Below the pieces are notes generated by a model that saw nothing but the letters and a program-made list of their open reading frames with translations, was not told the origin of the DNA and made no database searches. 64,000 nt of DNA, taken from Turritopsis dohrnii. Lineage: Eukaryota > Cnidaria > Hydrozoa > Anthoathecata > Oceaniidae. The translations under genes were made by a program, and so were the position numbers. Positions within the stretch are counted from its first letter, which is position 1. Each line of letters starts with the position of its first letter. Of this stretch, positions 1-13,200 are shown piece by piece. The DNA is taken from NCBI GenBank assembly GCA_027922465.2, contig BQMF02000205.1:1-64000 (forward strand). The letters are read 5' to 3'.

Positions 1-3000
1 GTTCCTCTGTATACATCTTCAAAAGCGTTTCTTTCTCTTTCGAATGCACTCGCCTCATCTCCTCCGCCTTGTTCTTTTGCTCTTCTTCAAACGTCGAGAG
101 CATTTTTTTCTGTTCGGCAATGTACTCGTCTTCCTTCTGACGTAACAACAATTTTATTTTGCGGAGCTCATTTCGCAAATGCATTAATTCGCGCTTTGTA
201 TCGATCAATTCATTGCTGATTTTGTCTCGCTCATTTTGTGTTGTTTTTAAAACATCGAGCGAGACTCGATCTTCCAAACATTGATTCTTTTGATCTTCCA
301 TCACAAACCTTTTCAAGTGTTCGCACACATTTCTATCAAACTGTTGACGCTCTTGTTCAAGCTGTAGAGTAGCCATTTTCAGATGTTTGTTTTTTTCGTT
401 CAATTCCTTCTCACTTCGTTCCAGGTATGCAGCTTTTCTGGTCTGTTGTTTTAACTCAAGAATCTGTTCTTGAAGTTCATTGTTTTCCAGCTTCATGGCT
501 TCCAACTCGACTGAAATGGAAGATTCTTTGACTCGATAACCTTTTAATTCCGTTTCCACTATCATTTCACGCTCTTTTGCAAGTTTTCTCAAGTTAACTA
601 TTTCTTTCTTCAGTTCTTTGTTTTCTTTCTCAATTTCATCTTTACTTTTTTCGAGTGTGCTCACCTCTTCATCTTTAAGTTTTTCAAGTGTGTTTAACTC
701 ATCCGTCATATGTCGAATTTTTTCGTTCAACTTGTCAATGGATTTGCCGTACTTTTCGCTCATTTCACGTCGTGTATCGGATATTTCTATTTCGAACGAT
801 TCATCAAGATCGCGTAGCTTTTTCAGAAGAGTTTTGTTCTCCGAAGATAAATCTTCGATATTCTCTTCTAACTGAACATTTCTTTTGAGTAACTCAGAAT
901 TATCTGTTTCTTTCTTAGCAACCATTTCTATCATTTGATGTCGTAACTTTTCCAACTCAGTTTGCTTGGCTTCTAAAGCTTCTGTTAACCTCCTCAAGTC
1001 ATCTTCTCTAACATCTTCACCTTCGCTTTTCATCTTTTCAAGTTCACCACGTTGTTCTTCCATTTTGTTTTTTACAACCCTTAGTTCTTTAGACGCTTTA
1101 GCGGCCTCGTTTTGATGTTTTATTGATAACGCTTGGTATTTTTCTTTTATTTCATTCAAAGAATTTTGTAGATCTGTGTTTTGTTTCTCTAGAGATGAAG
1201 TTTGAGTTTTGTAGGTTCGCAAATCCTTTTCATGTCTCTCAATCAACTGACAATGCTTATGCATTTCACGGTTGGAAAACTTTTCTTTTTGTTTCAAAGT
1301 AGCAAGTTCGTCTTCAACTTTGAGTAAACTTTTAGATTCATTTTCCAAACTTTCTTGCAACGCCATTTTCTCTTTTGTCATCTTTTTAAACTTTTTCTTC
1401 AACCCTTCCAATTCCTCTTGCAACTTCAGTCTGTCCTCTTGCAACTTCAATCTGTCATCTTGAGATTTCTCCATTGTTTCATACGATTTTTGCAGTGCAT
1501 CTGTTACTCCTTTCAAACGCTCCGACCACACCTCCTCAGATGAATCTTTTTCTTGTGCATCTAAAGTACGAAGACATTTCAGTTTTTCATTCAACATGCG
1601 AGCTTCGTCTTGCAGGTTTCTGAGCTCTGTTTGCGCAAGTACTTTTTCTTCGTTTGATTTCGTCGCTTTGTCTTGGGATTCTTTTAAAGCGATTCTCAAT
1701 TCTGAAAGTTGTAAGCATATTTCGTTTGTTTCGATTTCTTTACTAGTGAAAGCGTTCTTCAGTTCTTCATACTTATCAGATGCAACTAGCATGTCGCTTT
1801 TCATTTTTTCATGCTCATCCACCATGTGAACTACTTCATCATAATCGAATTTTAACTGCTCGTATTCCTTGGTCAAACTTTCTAGTTTTTCTTTAGTGTG
1901 TTCGTAGTCTTTTTTCAACTTGGCTGCTTGTTCATTGATTGTATTTGTTTTTTGTGCACACTGTTGTAAATTGTCTCTCAAACTCTCTGTTTCTGAGCAG
2001 AACTCGTCTTCTCTTGATCTCAACAGCTGAATCTCCTTTATACTGCAACCAATTTCTGTTTTCAATCTTTCATTTTCTCTAGTCACTTCATCTACTATGT
2101 TATTGTTTTTATCATACAAATCAAAATAATTCTTTTGTAAAGCCGTTTCTAGTGATTCCTCACTTTCTTTTATTAATTTCCTAACACGTTCAAAATGGCC
2201 TCCTCCGTCTACATTTGCGCTGTTATCGCCACCATCTTTATCTTCCATCAAAATGTCGAATAATTTCCCGCCAAGCTTTTCTTTCATACTTTTTCTCAGC
2301 TCTTCTGCTGAGTATAATTTTTCGTAAGTCTGTATCAGTTCGTGTTCTAGCTGACTTATTTGATTACATCTATCCTTGCTTTCACTTTCCTTAACTTTTA
2401 GCTCTTCAATTTGTTCATTCTGTATGGAGCACAGTGTGGATATCTCTTTGATATAATCTGAAACTGTTCGATCTTCTAAACAACACAGAAGATTTTGAAG
2501 ATACTTCTCTTCAGGTATTTTTTCTTTATCACTGAGAATTTCAAACAATTTTTTACCTAACATCGTTTCCATGGCAACAAGGTTTTCGTCATCTTCAGAA
2601 TTCTCCATATTCTCAATTTTTTCGCTCAAAATCTTTAATCGAGATTCTAGTTGATGTTGCCATTGGATACAATGCCTATATTCATCAAAATATTTTTTAA
2701 GACTGACCGCCAGCGTATATTTTTCCTGCTTAACATCCGAAAGGCAATCGCCATCCACTTGGGTAATTTCCTCTGCAACTAATCTTCGCTGAGTCAGCAA
2801 ATCCATTAATGATGTATTATTGACTTGATCTACCATTTCTTGAATTTTAAGTGCTCGGTTTTCCAAATCATTTTTCTTGATTTTCAGAGTTTCTACCATT
2901 TGCTTATAATTTGAGATGTTCTCCTCCTGTGTGTGCTTACTTTCAATCTCGCGTTCGACACTATTGATTTTACTTTCCAGAGCATTTGAGTACTGGTGTA

Positions 3001-6000
3001 TCATAACGTTAATTCTATCCAACTGCTTTTCGATCGCAACCTTATCTCGTTTTAATTCTTTAATACTCATCCCGTCTTTACCTCTAGGAAATTCAATAGT
3101 TTCTCCAGACTTGCCGCTCTCTCCTACGTAATTTCCGTTACTCTCTCCTCCACTTGTTTGCAACAAGATTTGGATTTCTGTGACTGACGTTTCTAGTTCG
3201 TTTCTTTTAGAAATCATTTTAATTTTTTCTGTTATCCACGCCAAAGCTTTCCTCTTCTTTCTCGCTTGCACACGAAGCACATCGGAGGCTTTATTCTTTT
3301 TCATGTTTTGTGTTATCTCAATTTGTTTCTCTTCCATGAATTTGAGTTTCTTCTTTAGATTCTCGATATGTAATCTTTCGTCCAGCTCTTGTACAGCCTT
3401 CACTATCTCAATTTCTTTCGAATCATTCAATAAGGAACTAATGCGCTGCAAACAACAGTGTTTGACGGCGGATGAAACTGACCACCGTTTAGTTCATGAC
3501 GGAGTTCTTGTAACGCGTGTTCGTATTCGTCACCGTCAGCAATGTGAATCGTCGTGTTTATACTTTCGTTTGCAATGTCGTCAACAACAATGTCGTCAAC
3601 AACAGTGTCGTCATCTTCGCTGAAATCTTTTACGTGATTAATCCTCTCATCCAAGACTTTCAGTTTTCTGCACAGTCTTTCTTTGCGTTCCTGCACATCT
3701 TTCAAAGTGGATTGCTTATTCAAAATATCTTCGCTTTCACGCAGAAAGTCTTCCTTCTTCTGTAATTGGAAAATATGTTTCATAAGCTGTTCTCGCTCAT
3801 CCAGCACATACGTCATACTATTTCGACTCGATGTACTGCGAGGAGAGAAACTTCTGGTTGGTGTCTCCAATGAACTGTCGTCTTCAAAATCACCTTGGAT
3901 GATTTTTTCGTCAATTTCCTCAATCACATTTTCTAAAGAACCTTTTTCTTTCTCTAATTCTCTTCTCTCAAGGTCATCAATCGCATTCTTCTCCAAACAC
4001 TTCATAACTAAAAATAACCGATTTAATTTGTTTTCCCGATCCTGCAGGTAACTATCTAGTGTTGTTGGCTTTCTAAAGAATTCTTTCACACATGGCTTAG
4101 CCAGGAAAACACTTTCATTCGTTTTCATCTCTTCCAAGTAGGAAGATTCAACATCGTCTAATTCTTGATTTATCTTCTCGGAATTCGATAGAATTTCTTG
4201 GATTTCTGTCGAACCTGGTGTATCACTTTGTTCTTTACTTTGTTCAGCTTTTCTTCCTCGTTCAATAAATAAATTCATTTGTTTGATATTTCTCAGCAAA
4301 GCATTGATCTTTTTCTCGTTCAAATCCTTTAGTTCTTTCATTATATCAAGATGGTGGAAATCCAAACTTCTCTTTTGAAAGTTTTTCAAAGAGCTCTTAA
4401 CTCTTCAGCTTCTTGCAAAACTTCATAAGTTCGTCTAATGCTTTTCTCATCAACATCTTCCCTTTCCATCAATTTTAGATCATTTAAAATGTTTCTCAGT
4501 TCTTTTCTTCCTTGTAAGATCTCCATCAATTCATCTTTTTTAACGAAAATTTCTATCGGGTTCTCCAAGTTTACTGACTCTTGTTTCATCGTTATCTGAC
4601 GAATGGTCACATTGACCTCAGAATCAATTTTATCAAGTTCCTTGAACAATAAACCTGTTTCTTGGCAATCTTTTCGTTCCAAACATTCAAATATTTTATC
4701 AGTTAATTCGGCTCGCTTTGTCATTAACTTGTTTACATCTCCTTCTCTCATTTCTTCATTTTCTTCTTCAAAGATGTTAAGAACAGTTTTAAAATCATCT
4801 ATTGTAATGCTATCGTAAAACTTTCGTTCAAGAGCAAACTTTAGTTCAATTAATTTTTCTAGTCGACCTTTCAATGCAGTTTCTTGAATGTCAACCTTCT
4901 CTTCTAGCTCACTCAATTCAAGCTTGAGTTCAACCTTTTGATCTAAAGTTTGTTTCAGTTGGACTTCGTCTGTTCCTGACACATTACTCTCAATACATCG
5001 ATCGATATCTTCCAGATTTGACAGGAGCTCATTTCGTTTTTGTGAGATAGTTTTCATCAACGACATGCTGTTGTTCGATATAACTCGCTTTGAACGAAAC
5101 TCTTCGATAGATGTCAAGTCAGACATTGTATTACTTATATCTTCAATTATCGTTTCCAACTCCCTCAGGAGAATATTCTTCTGTTCCACATTTAACTCCT
5201 CTTTTTTCCCTTCGGTTGAATTGAATTCGATAAATTTTTTTGTGGCCTGTTCTTTTATTGCAATTAAGAACCTATTCAGTTTTTGATAAGCTAAACTTAT
5301 AACCTTATTGAAGCCTTCTGATTTTGTTTGCAAGATATGTTTCTCTGTGTCAATAAGCTGATCAGTTATGTTAGCATGTTCTGTTAAACCCTTTATCTCT
5401 GTCATCTTCCGAATATCTTCTTCAAGATTAAGAATGGAATTTTTGGCTCGATCCCCTGCCACAATAAGTTGTTTCATCGAGTTGCCAATAAATCTTCTGG
5501 TCTCTCTGTCCTCAGTAACTCTTTCAATAATTCCATGCAACTTTTCATCCAGTTGCAGTTTCGTTTTCAATAGATTTTCCATCTTACTTTCATGATACTC
5601 AAAATCATCAACCCCACCTTCTTTCAACTTCGTTTTCAGATCTCCAGCTTTTGATTTGATTCGTTCCAGTTCCTTTTTTGTTGAGCCTGATTGCAATTTT
5701 AGCTGTTCCTCAATGTCACTCAATGCCTTATTCAATTTTTCGGAAGTAATTTTCAAACCTTTAATATCTTCTACTTTTATATTCTCCATTTCCATTTGTT
5801 GACTAACACAGCCTAATTCTACTTCGATTCCACGCAGTTGTTCATTAAGACTAGCGTGAGTGTTGTCGATTTGAAAGCTTATTTTATCAACATCAGTGAA
5901 CTGACCAGGTTCACTTTGAAAACAGCTATCTTCGTCTTCGCTCGACTCGTAGCCATTACTTGTAATAATCTCTTGAATGTTATTTTCAGTCTCAATGAGT

Positions 6001-8275
6001 TTTTTCGATAACTGATGACGTGTTTCAATCATACACGAAATTTCTGCGCTGTCTGGTAAACACTCGGATATGGTGCTAGACCCGTACTTGCAACTATTTC
6101 GATTTATGTATGGAATGAGCTTTTGTAAATCATCTTTCAAAACAGTCAAATATGCACTGAGAGATTGTTTTTCTTGTGTGGTTGATGACGTGTCAGCCGT
6201 GCTTTCATCTGCAACACTGGCCAGTTTTGTCTCTACTTTCTGGATTTCATCTGTACATCCAGCGATTTGTAGCTCTAAATCTACTTTTTCCTTTTGTCGC
6301 TGTCCTGCTAAGAAATGATCAACAATGTCTTTATCTAATCTCTCCAATCTTAACTGTAATGACACTAGTTTGGAAATCATATTTTCTTCGGTTTCCGTTA
6401 ATTTGTCCTTTTCGGTCTTTAATCTCTGTAGTTCTTCTTTAATACATTGCATTGTTGGTATATGATCACGCAATGCATCTTTTGTTTGGGTCCACTCCTC
6501 CTTCATCTTTTTTACCACATCACGTCCACCGCCCGACATGATTTCAGTAACTTCCTGATATGCTTTGCTTTCAGAGTAATCATTACGTAATCGAAATATC
6601 TCCTCTTCGTAATCTTTTAGTATCTCATCTATTGTTTTATCCTGATAATGAACATATTCCACTGCTTGCAAGTTTGAGGATTGGTTAGATTTGAAAAGAG
6701 CGTGACATAGCTTTTCGCCTAGCTTCGGTTTAATCATTTCTATCGTTTCATTGGTTATGAAACTGTTCTTCATCCACCAATCAGGCGCTGAGTTCATGGT
6801 AAATTATCCAATAAGCTGCTGTTATTCCGATCCATTAAATCTTGCCATGCTGTTTCTCTTTGTGTTCTCGCTTTATCGTTATCCAGCACTTGCGTTTTAA
6901 TAAGTTCTTTTTCACAGTGAGGGAAAGCTTTTGTCAAAACCTCTTCTAGATTTCTTTCTGCGCAGCAAACGTCGGCTTTCAATGTAACATACTCATGAAT
7001 CAAGTCACATGACTTGATGTCGTTGCTCTCAGACAGATTACTTTCGGCATAATTTCTTATTACGTGACTAACTACTTCTTGCATATTCATTTGGTGAACA
7101 CTTTTTTCTGTTTCGTTTTCAATGATGTCTTGGATAAGGTTCAGGATGTCGACCTCGTCAATTCCTAACTTCTGACGAATGTTATTCAAGATAGAGTTCA
7201 AAGAAGCTTCTAACGAATCAAGTTGACGGATGGAACTTTTTAATTCTGAAACACTGAATTCGCTTGATGGTTTTTCATTCTCTTTGATATCGTCACTCAC
7301 ATTCGGCACATCATATATGACGACGTCATCCTCCATCACCAATCGTTCAACAAGGTCATCCTTTTGTTGAGGTAGATCATCTTTAACAACGACAGGGTCA
7401 ATTTTATCATTGAGTAAATCTGCAATCCTCTTATTGACTTTTTTGTGCTTGAGTTTTTCATTTATCTTAAACAAAAGCTCTTCGATCTCACTTGGATTCA
7501 ATGCTTGTCTTCCTGCTTCGAATTCTACAAGGATGGCTTGCTTTTCCTTCATCAGTTGCTTCTGAAGAACTTCCCTCATATCTTTTGTGAATGATTTGAC
7601 GACTTCTTGCATGTCTTGATTACCTGGCAAAACCTCTTCAAAACATGTTTGTTGTTCGGCATTGCTAGTTTGAATAACGTCGGTTTGGGTCATCGAGGTT
7701 TGGTTAACTTTTTTTACCAGACCTTTCACATTTAAGTAACTCTCCATGGCAGAGATTTTTTGATTGAATTGCGACATCATGTTGGCAGCTCGTTGATGGT
7801 GGTTTCTGTCGGCGTTTTCGCGATCTTTTAGAAACTGTCGTACCATACTTTGTCGGTCTTCCATTATTTCAAATGACATCTAAAAAGAATTTTTAGATTA
7901 ACTTATGGGTTCTCAGAGGCCATGCATTTCCTCTACCTTCATGATCAAAACAAATAAATATATGAAAGCAATAGCATAAACATTATTTCAACCGAGCGGA
8001 TGTACCTCCATCTGATGGTCGATTTCTTGCAACAGTCGGTTGGTATCCTTCATATTCTGTTCAGGGTTTCCACAGCCTCGATTTAGTTTTTCAACTTCCA
8101 TTGTGATATCCGCTATTTCCATGCTCATATCCGACAGGAGATTTTCGGTTGAGTCTATACCAAATCCTAACCTCTTACGCGACTTCTGCAACTTGTTAGA
8201 ATTGTGTTTTGGTGAGAAAAAGTAGCCATCTTTGTTTTTATTTTTGGTTGGTGTTTCGTTCTTTTGGACCTCCAT
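1..8275 (-). CDS. Giant coiled-coil protein, 3' end beyond the window
   Basis: Exon 1 (8275-8006, 90 codons from ATG) ends at GAG|GTACAT. It joins in phase 0 to an exon beginning at 7879 after the acceptor TTCTTTTTAG. That exon stays coding to base 1, so at least about 2,700 residues are present and the C terminus is missing. The product is almost wholly heptad-like, rich in E, K, L, Q and N with no membrane segment or signal peptide. A motif of the type LGxKLF recurs near the start of several sub-blocks. The reading frame slips by -1 near 6797, 4388 and in 3430-3490. Each slip is cured by one extra T in a short T run (minus sense), which suggests homopolymer under-calling rather than four separate genes. 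The architecture resembles centrosomal, ciliary or golgin-type scaffolds, but I do not recognise the family. The next gene upstream is tektin-like. Confidence 0.8.
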
Positions 8276-9465
8276 TTTTCCACGTGTTTATTCTTTTGTT
8301 CTAGATTGAAAAACACCAGAAGAAAAGCAGTCAAGAACAAATACATGAAGGATGGAGATTTCAGACGTGGTTGTGGTTTCGCTCTGGACAAACGAAACTG
8401 AAAACACGTACGTAAAGATAAGTAGGAAAATAGATAACTCGAGTTGCAACAATGAAAATCTATTCTAGCAGGTCTGAGGTAGGTCTGGGTAGATATGAAG
8501 TTTCAGTTCAACGTTTTCTAGGAAACCGATGTTAGATTTAAGTTCTGTTCAAACCTCAAGGAAGAAACCATAAAGTTCAGTTTTTGTTGAAAAAACGCTG
8601 AGGGAAGTAGACTACAGCTAATGTAGAATATCTATCTAATATCTATCTAATACAAACACTGAATTTGACAGAAACTTTGTTTGATTTTGTGTGAGGTCAG
8701 AAAACGTTGATAAAAGAATGCTTCTCATAAGGGATGCTAAAAAAATGGAGATGAAAGAAGTCATTACCTTTTGCAATTACGATGTGGTTTTCTAAATCTT
8801 CTTATGGTTGTCTCCAAATTAAAATCAGTTAAAGGTGTGACGAGTAGCTTGATAAACTTAAAATCTTAACTCAATAAATCAATTTGAAAAAAGAAACAGT
8901 AGTAAATTCGTTTTTCATGTTGAATGCGCTGTGGTGAATGAAAGCTGGGTATCGTTTCTAATGCAATTGCACCTGGATGCAGGTAACACTCCACCGTAGA
9001 TGCTTTTGAAGTATGTCAATAGTCTATGATGGAGAGTGCGAATTAAATCGAAAGTCTAAAGTTCAAGATTTTCACGTGGAAAATAACAAGTAAGCGTCAA
9101 ATCCTGAATTCCTATGTCACACTAAACGAAAATGCTGAGGGTTTTTGACACATGAGAAAAATAGAGGTGGAAGGAAACGCCAGAAAAAACAATTTCAAAT
9201 ATCAATCATAACTTTCTTTCAAATATATATTAAAATATGGTTTTGCCGCTGACTACTTAATATTTATCATCATTATCATAAGCAATTTCTTAAGGTGATC
9301 GGCCATGTTAGAAACAGGCAAAATATTAGCGGGAAAAACCGAATAACATAACGCTATAATCTGGTCTTTAAAATATATTATATATCATAAGTTACCGATA
9401 CAAAATACTGTAAAAAAACTGTGCGCCTGCGTAGAAGCAAATTATATCTCATATTGAGCATGGTA
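8276..9465. other. Intergenic stretch upstream of the coiled-coil gene
   Basis: AT-rich sequence with stops in all frames. It should contain the promoter and 5' UTR of the minus-strand coiled-coil gene, but no core element could be assigned with confidence. No repeat or RNA gene was seen. Confidence 0.5.
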
Positions 9466-9660
9466 ACAGGGGGTTGTATCGAGAACCTGTTTAACAGGGG
9501 GTTGTATCGAGAACCTGTTTAACAGGGGGTTGTATCGAGAACCTGTTTAACAGGGGGTTGTATCGAGAACCTGTTTTACAGGGGGTTGTATCGAGAACCT
9601 GTTTAACAGGGGGTTGTATCGAGAACCTGTTTACAGGGGGTTGTATCGAGAACCTGTTGT
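9466..9660. repeat. 28-bp G-rich minisatellite, about seven copies
   Basis: The unit begins AACAGGGGGTTGTATCGAG and ends AACCTGTTT, repeated head to tail with one or two single-base variants. Each unit starts with AACAGG and ends with CCTGTT, so every copy can form a small hairpin with a G5 run next to the stem. ORFs reading through it are by-products of the 28-bp periodicity. Confidence 0.9.
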
Positions 9661-10222
9661 CTAGGCATGAAATCGTAAGTTCTTCCACTGAAAGGTTTTC
9701 CACTGCATATAAACATAAACACAGTTCCATATCATTCCTATATCTCAAATAAATTTGAAATCACAGGCGCAACGGTTTTAACAGCCAGACAAATCAATCA
9801 ATCAATAAATCCATAGACTATGATAGCAAATTTTGACGACACTATCACTTCATCGTCAAGTCGTTTCATGAAAATTCAAGAACATACTAAAATCGTAAAA
9901 TTATATACAAAAATAAATGTAATCAAAATCTACTAAAATCAGTCCTAGTAATTTTGTTCAATACTCATAGAGATAAACAATTGTTGTTTCAGTTTGTAAG
10001 TAAAGACGAACATCTTAATGTTACTTGTCGTAAGTTTAATATCTTTTGTCGACAACCGAAAATTTCTCCCATCGAAGTTTTAAAAAATGAACAAACGGTC
10101 TTGATCATCTTATATAATAGAAATATTATACTAATGTGAAAGTATGAAACATCAAAACAAATTCAGAATATCATTTACATCATCTTTTTGTAATAACATC
10201 GCCACAATAGCTGCCATTACGT
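9661..10222. other. Intergenic, no gene seen
   Basis: AT-rich, with a short (ATCA)n run near 9790. It is the probable 3' flank of the minus-strand tektin-like gene. No convincing coding or RNA feature. Confidence 0.4.
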
Positions 10223-13200
10223 TTAGCAGCTTAATCCACCGACAACCCATCGGTGATTTGCTTTTCGTCTTCTGTATCGCACAATACTGGCGTCAACCTC
10301 CGATCCGATATGCTTGTCACGAATATCGTCCTTCAATCTCTGCTGTGTGATCTTCAGCATGCCAATATTACGGCCTATTGCATCAATCGATGCTTCTAAG
10401 CCGTAATTCCCTTCAATGATTTTTTGAGCTTCAACCAATTGAGTTCCTGGATGCCTTTGATAGGTTCGAACTGATGGTCGGTCAAGTCGCTCACGTGTTG
10501 TTAGGTCCATACTCGAGACAGGACCCTGAAGAAATATTCAACATTAATCTCAATGCCGAAGAAAAGCAAAGTGAATGAATATTAGCTGTCTCACCAAAGT
10601 GTATCCTCGAGCAATATCAGTTGTGTAATGCCACCTGTTTCCACGATGTATCGCCATTCTGTTTTTCCGGATGCAAGTTGGAGATGTTGCTATAAAATAA
10701 TAAGAGTTTTCAGTTGGTTATTTTCAAAACAAATTATCATAATTCTTGGGTTTGTGGTACCTTCATGGCGATTGTCTCTGATATCTTCTTAGTCAACCCG
10801 TCATTGACACTTATGTGAATATCCTTTTGGATTTTACTCGCTTCGTCAATTACATTTTCCACTTGCTTAAGCAAAATGCACGATCGCTGGATTGCATCTG
10901 TTGCCATGGCAATAGACTGAGCTGCTTCAGGAGTGTATGGCCCAAGAGGATTGACTTCATGTGTTTCTACATAAGAATCACGATTGATGTTATGGAAACA
11001 GATAAATACTTCTAGACAATTTAAAATAGAAAGCTTAAAAATAGTACTTCGTTGTTCATTTTTATGCCTTGATTTTCTTGGAGAACCACTTGTATGACAT
11101 ATCAGATCAAGCACTCGATTTCGTTCTGATAAAACTGCTTTCAACCGCTTCCTAGCAACGTCAAGAACTTGAAGTTGCTTCTGCACAGAACGCAGATGAC
11201 ATTCCAATAACCTTTTCAATTTCAGCAGTTGTCTTTTTCTGCGACAAGCAAATTATCAGCTCCATCTTTTTCCTATAGTGTCATACAAAATTGAAGTAGT
11301 AAGTAGAGATATGCAAGCAAATTAAATAATTAATAAATAAATATAAATAAATAAAATCTTCCATTTTAAAAGTAAAATGATAAAAGGTCAAATTTAGTAA
11401 AATCTTTGGACAAATATTTTTATATTAAGGATGATTTTGATTGACTAAAGGACAAAACAAAAAAGAAGATAAGGACAGACATTTGAGAATATCTCTAACT
11501 TATATTGCCACTAAAGTTTATGACTATGTCATTTGAGCACCACACTAAAACGGACTAACTAACTTACAATCAAAGATATTTTCATTGTTTTGCTTCACCT
11601 CATCCACTACACACTTTTTTGTATAAGAACCAGTAAAATCTGACCTGAGGCTGGCTGTTCTTATTTTGTTCTTCGCTTTAAGAACACAGTTTCACATTTT
11701 AGCCTTATTTTGTTTTAGCCATTTGACACTAACCCAATATGAGCATGAATTGAAAATTGTAAGAGAATTCACACCCTGAACTGTTCTTATTTTATAAGAA
11801 AATTCAGGCTCAGGGTTGTTCTTAATTTTTGGAACAATGATTTGAGCCTCAGGTTGATCTTACTCTGTTCTTATTTTTTGACCAAATCTGATGCTCATGT
11901 TCTTATAAAACTGTTCTTGTAAAACATGTCTGTGCTTGTATCTTTTTACTTGACATGAAAAACTGAAAATCTGATTATCTGATGTACACTATTCACTAAA
12001 ATGAATGCAACAATTCTACTGATTGAAATTCTTCATGTTGGTGCAATGGAAATAGAATGGTGATTGGAGTGGATGTTACCAAAGAAAGTTTATTTTGACA
12101 AAGCTGCAAAACTGCAGTAAAATCTATTATAGCGATAAAGATTTCTGTGTCACACTTTTCTTTTAGAGAATGACTGTTTCAATTTAAGTCAAGTACCTTA
12201 TAACTCCTATAAGGTGAAACCAACCAGAGGTGAGGATAATTTTTTCAGTGAAACCTTTACATTGCATTTGTTTGGACAATAATATTTTTGATTGGCTAAT
12301 GGGATCAAAACACGACAGCAACTGTTTTGTTTGTTAGCAACGTTTCATTTTTACATATGGAAAGTAGATTGAATGATATATACATACAAGAGTGAATAAT
12401 TTTAAGATAATGATCTTATCAACACAAAGTACTATGTTGTAACAAAACGTGCAGGGAAATGATTTTCATTTCATAAAAGCTCTCATAAAAATATTGTTTT
12501 TACTTTACTATGGTAATATACTTTTTCTTGAAAGTATAAATGTTGATGGTGTATTAAATTATTGCTCATGCAACCTAGAGATACTACTTTACTGTTCCAT
12601 GTTTCAAATGAAAAAATATTATACTAAAAGAAATTCTTGAGAAAAGAACTTAATAATAACATAATATATAATATGATAATGAGTGAGCATCCCACTTTTA
12701 TGGTCAAGTTCCTCTTAGTTGGTCTTGAGGCCATGTGGGGACGAGAAGTGGTTTTTGATGATTAGTATATAGTAGCATGTGGCACGACATCAGTTTTTGT
12801 AATCAAAGGGGAAACATTGCATTGCATCCCCAATCAAACGCAACATTTTCAGGAAATATTCTTAATTCTGTTATTTTATTTTTCTTCACCTATTTTTGAC
12901 ACAGGAGATTGGCACCACATCATTTTCAAAATTAAAACCGTAAACATTTTTTACATGGGATACTAGTAATGGAGTATTTTGAAAGAAATAAAACACCTCT
13001 ATATACTTATGAAATGATAAATCACCTGTTAGGTTTTGCTATATTTTTGAATATAAAACTGTAATGTAATATTTAGTATGTAAAGGCAAATTTCAAACAA
13101 TTTCAAGTTAAATTCATCTCATTCTACCTTAAGTCACAAAAAGTTGTGTACACAAAAGGTGTGAAGGTCGTGGTGAAAAGTTTTTCACAACTTTTGCAAA

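Noticed and set aside
3427..6797. Overlapping stop/start (ATGA, TTGA) junctions read as a bacterial-type operon or termination-reinitiation
   Set aside because: The gene is spliced and eukaryotic. A TGA stop always creates an NTG in the -1 frame, and the overlap windows are short and at homopolymers, so a lost base explains the pattern better.
7880..8391. Alternative first exon (74-codon ORF 8391-8167)
   Set aside because: Overlaps exon 1 in another frame, with no donor matching the phase of the exon at 7879.
9491..9748. 85-codon minus ORF with repeated RFSIQPPV
   Set aside because: Product of the 28-bp minisatellite; no other coding sign.
12449..12640. 63-codon plus ORF in a tektin-like intron
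   Set aside because: AT-rich chance frame rich in F, L, Y and N; no support.
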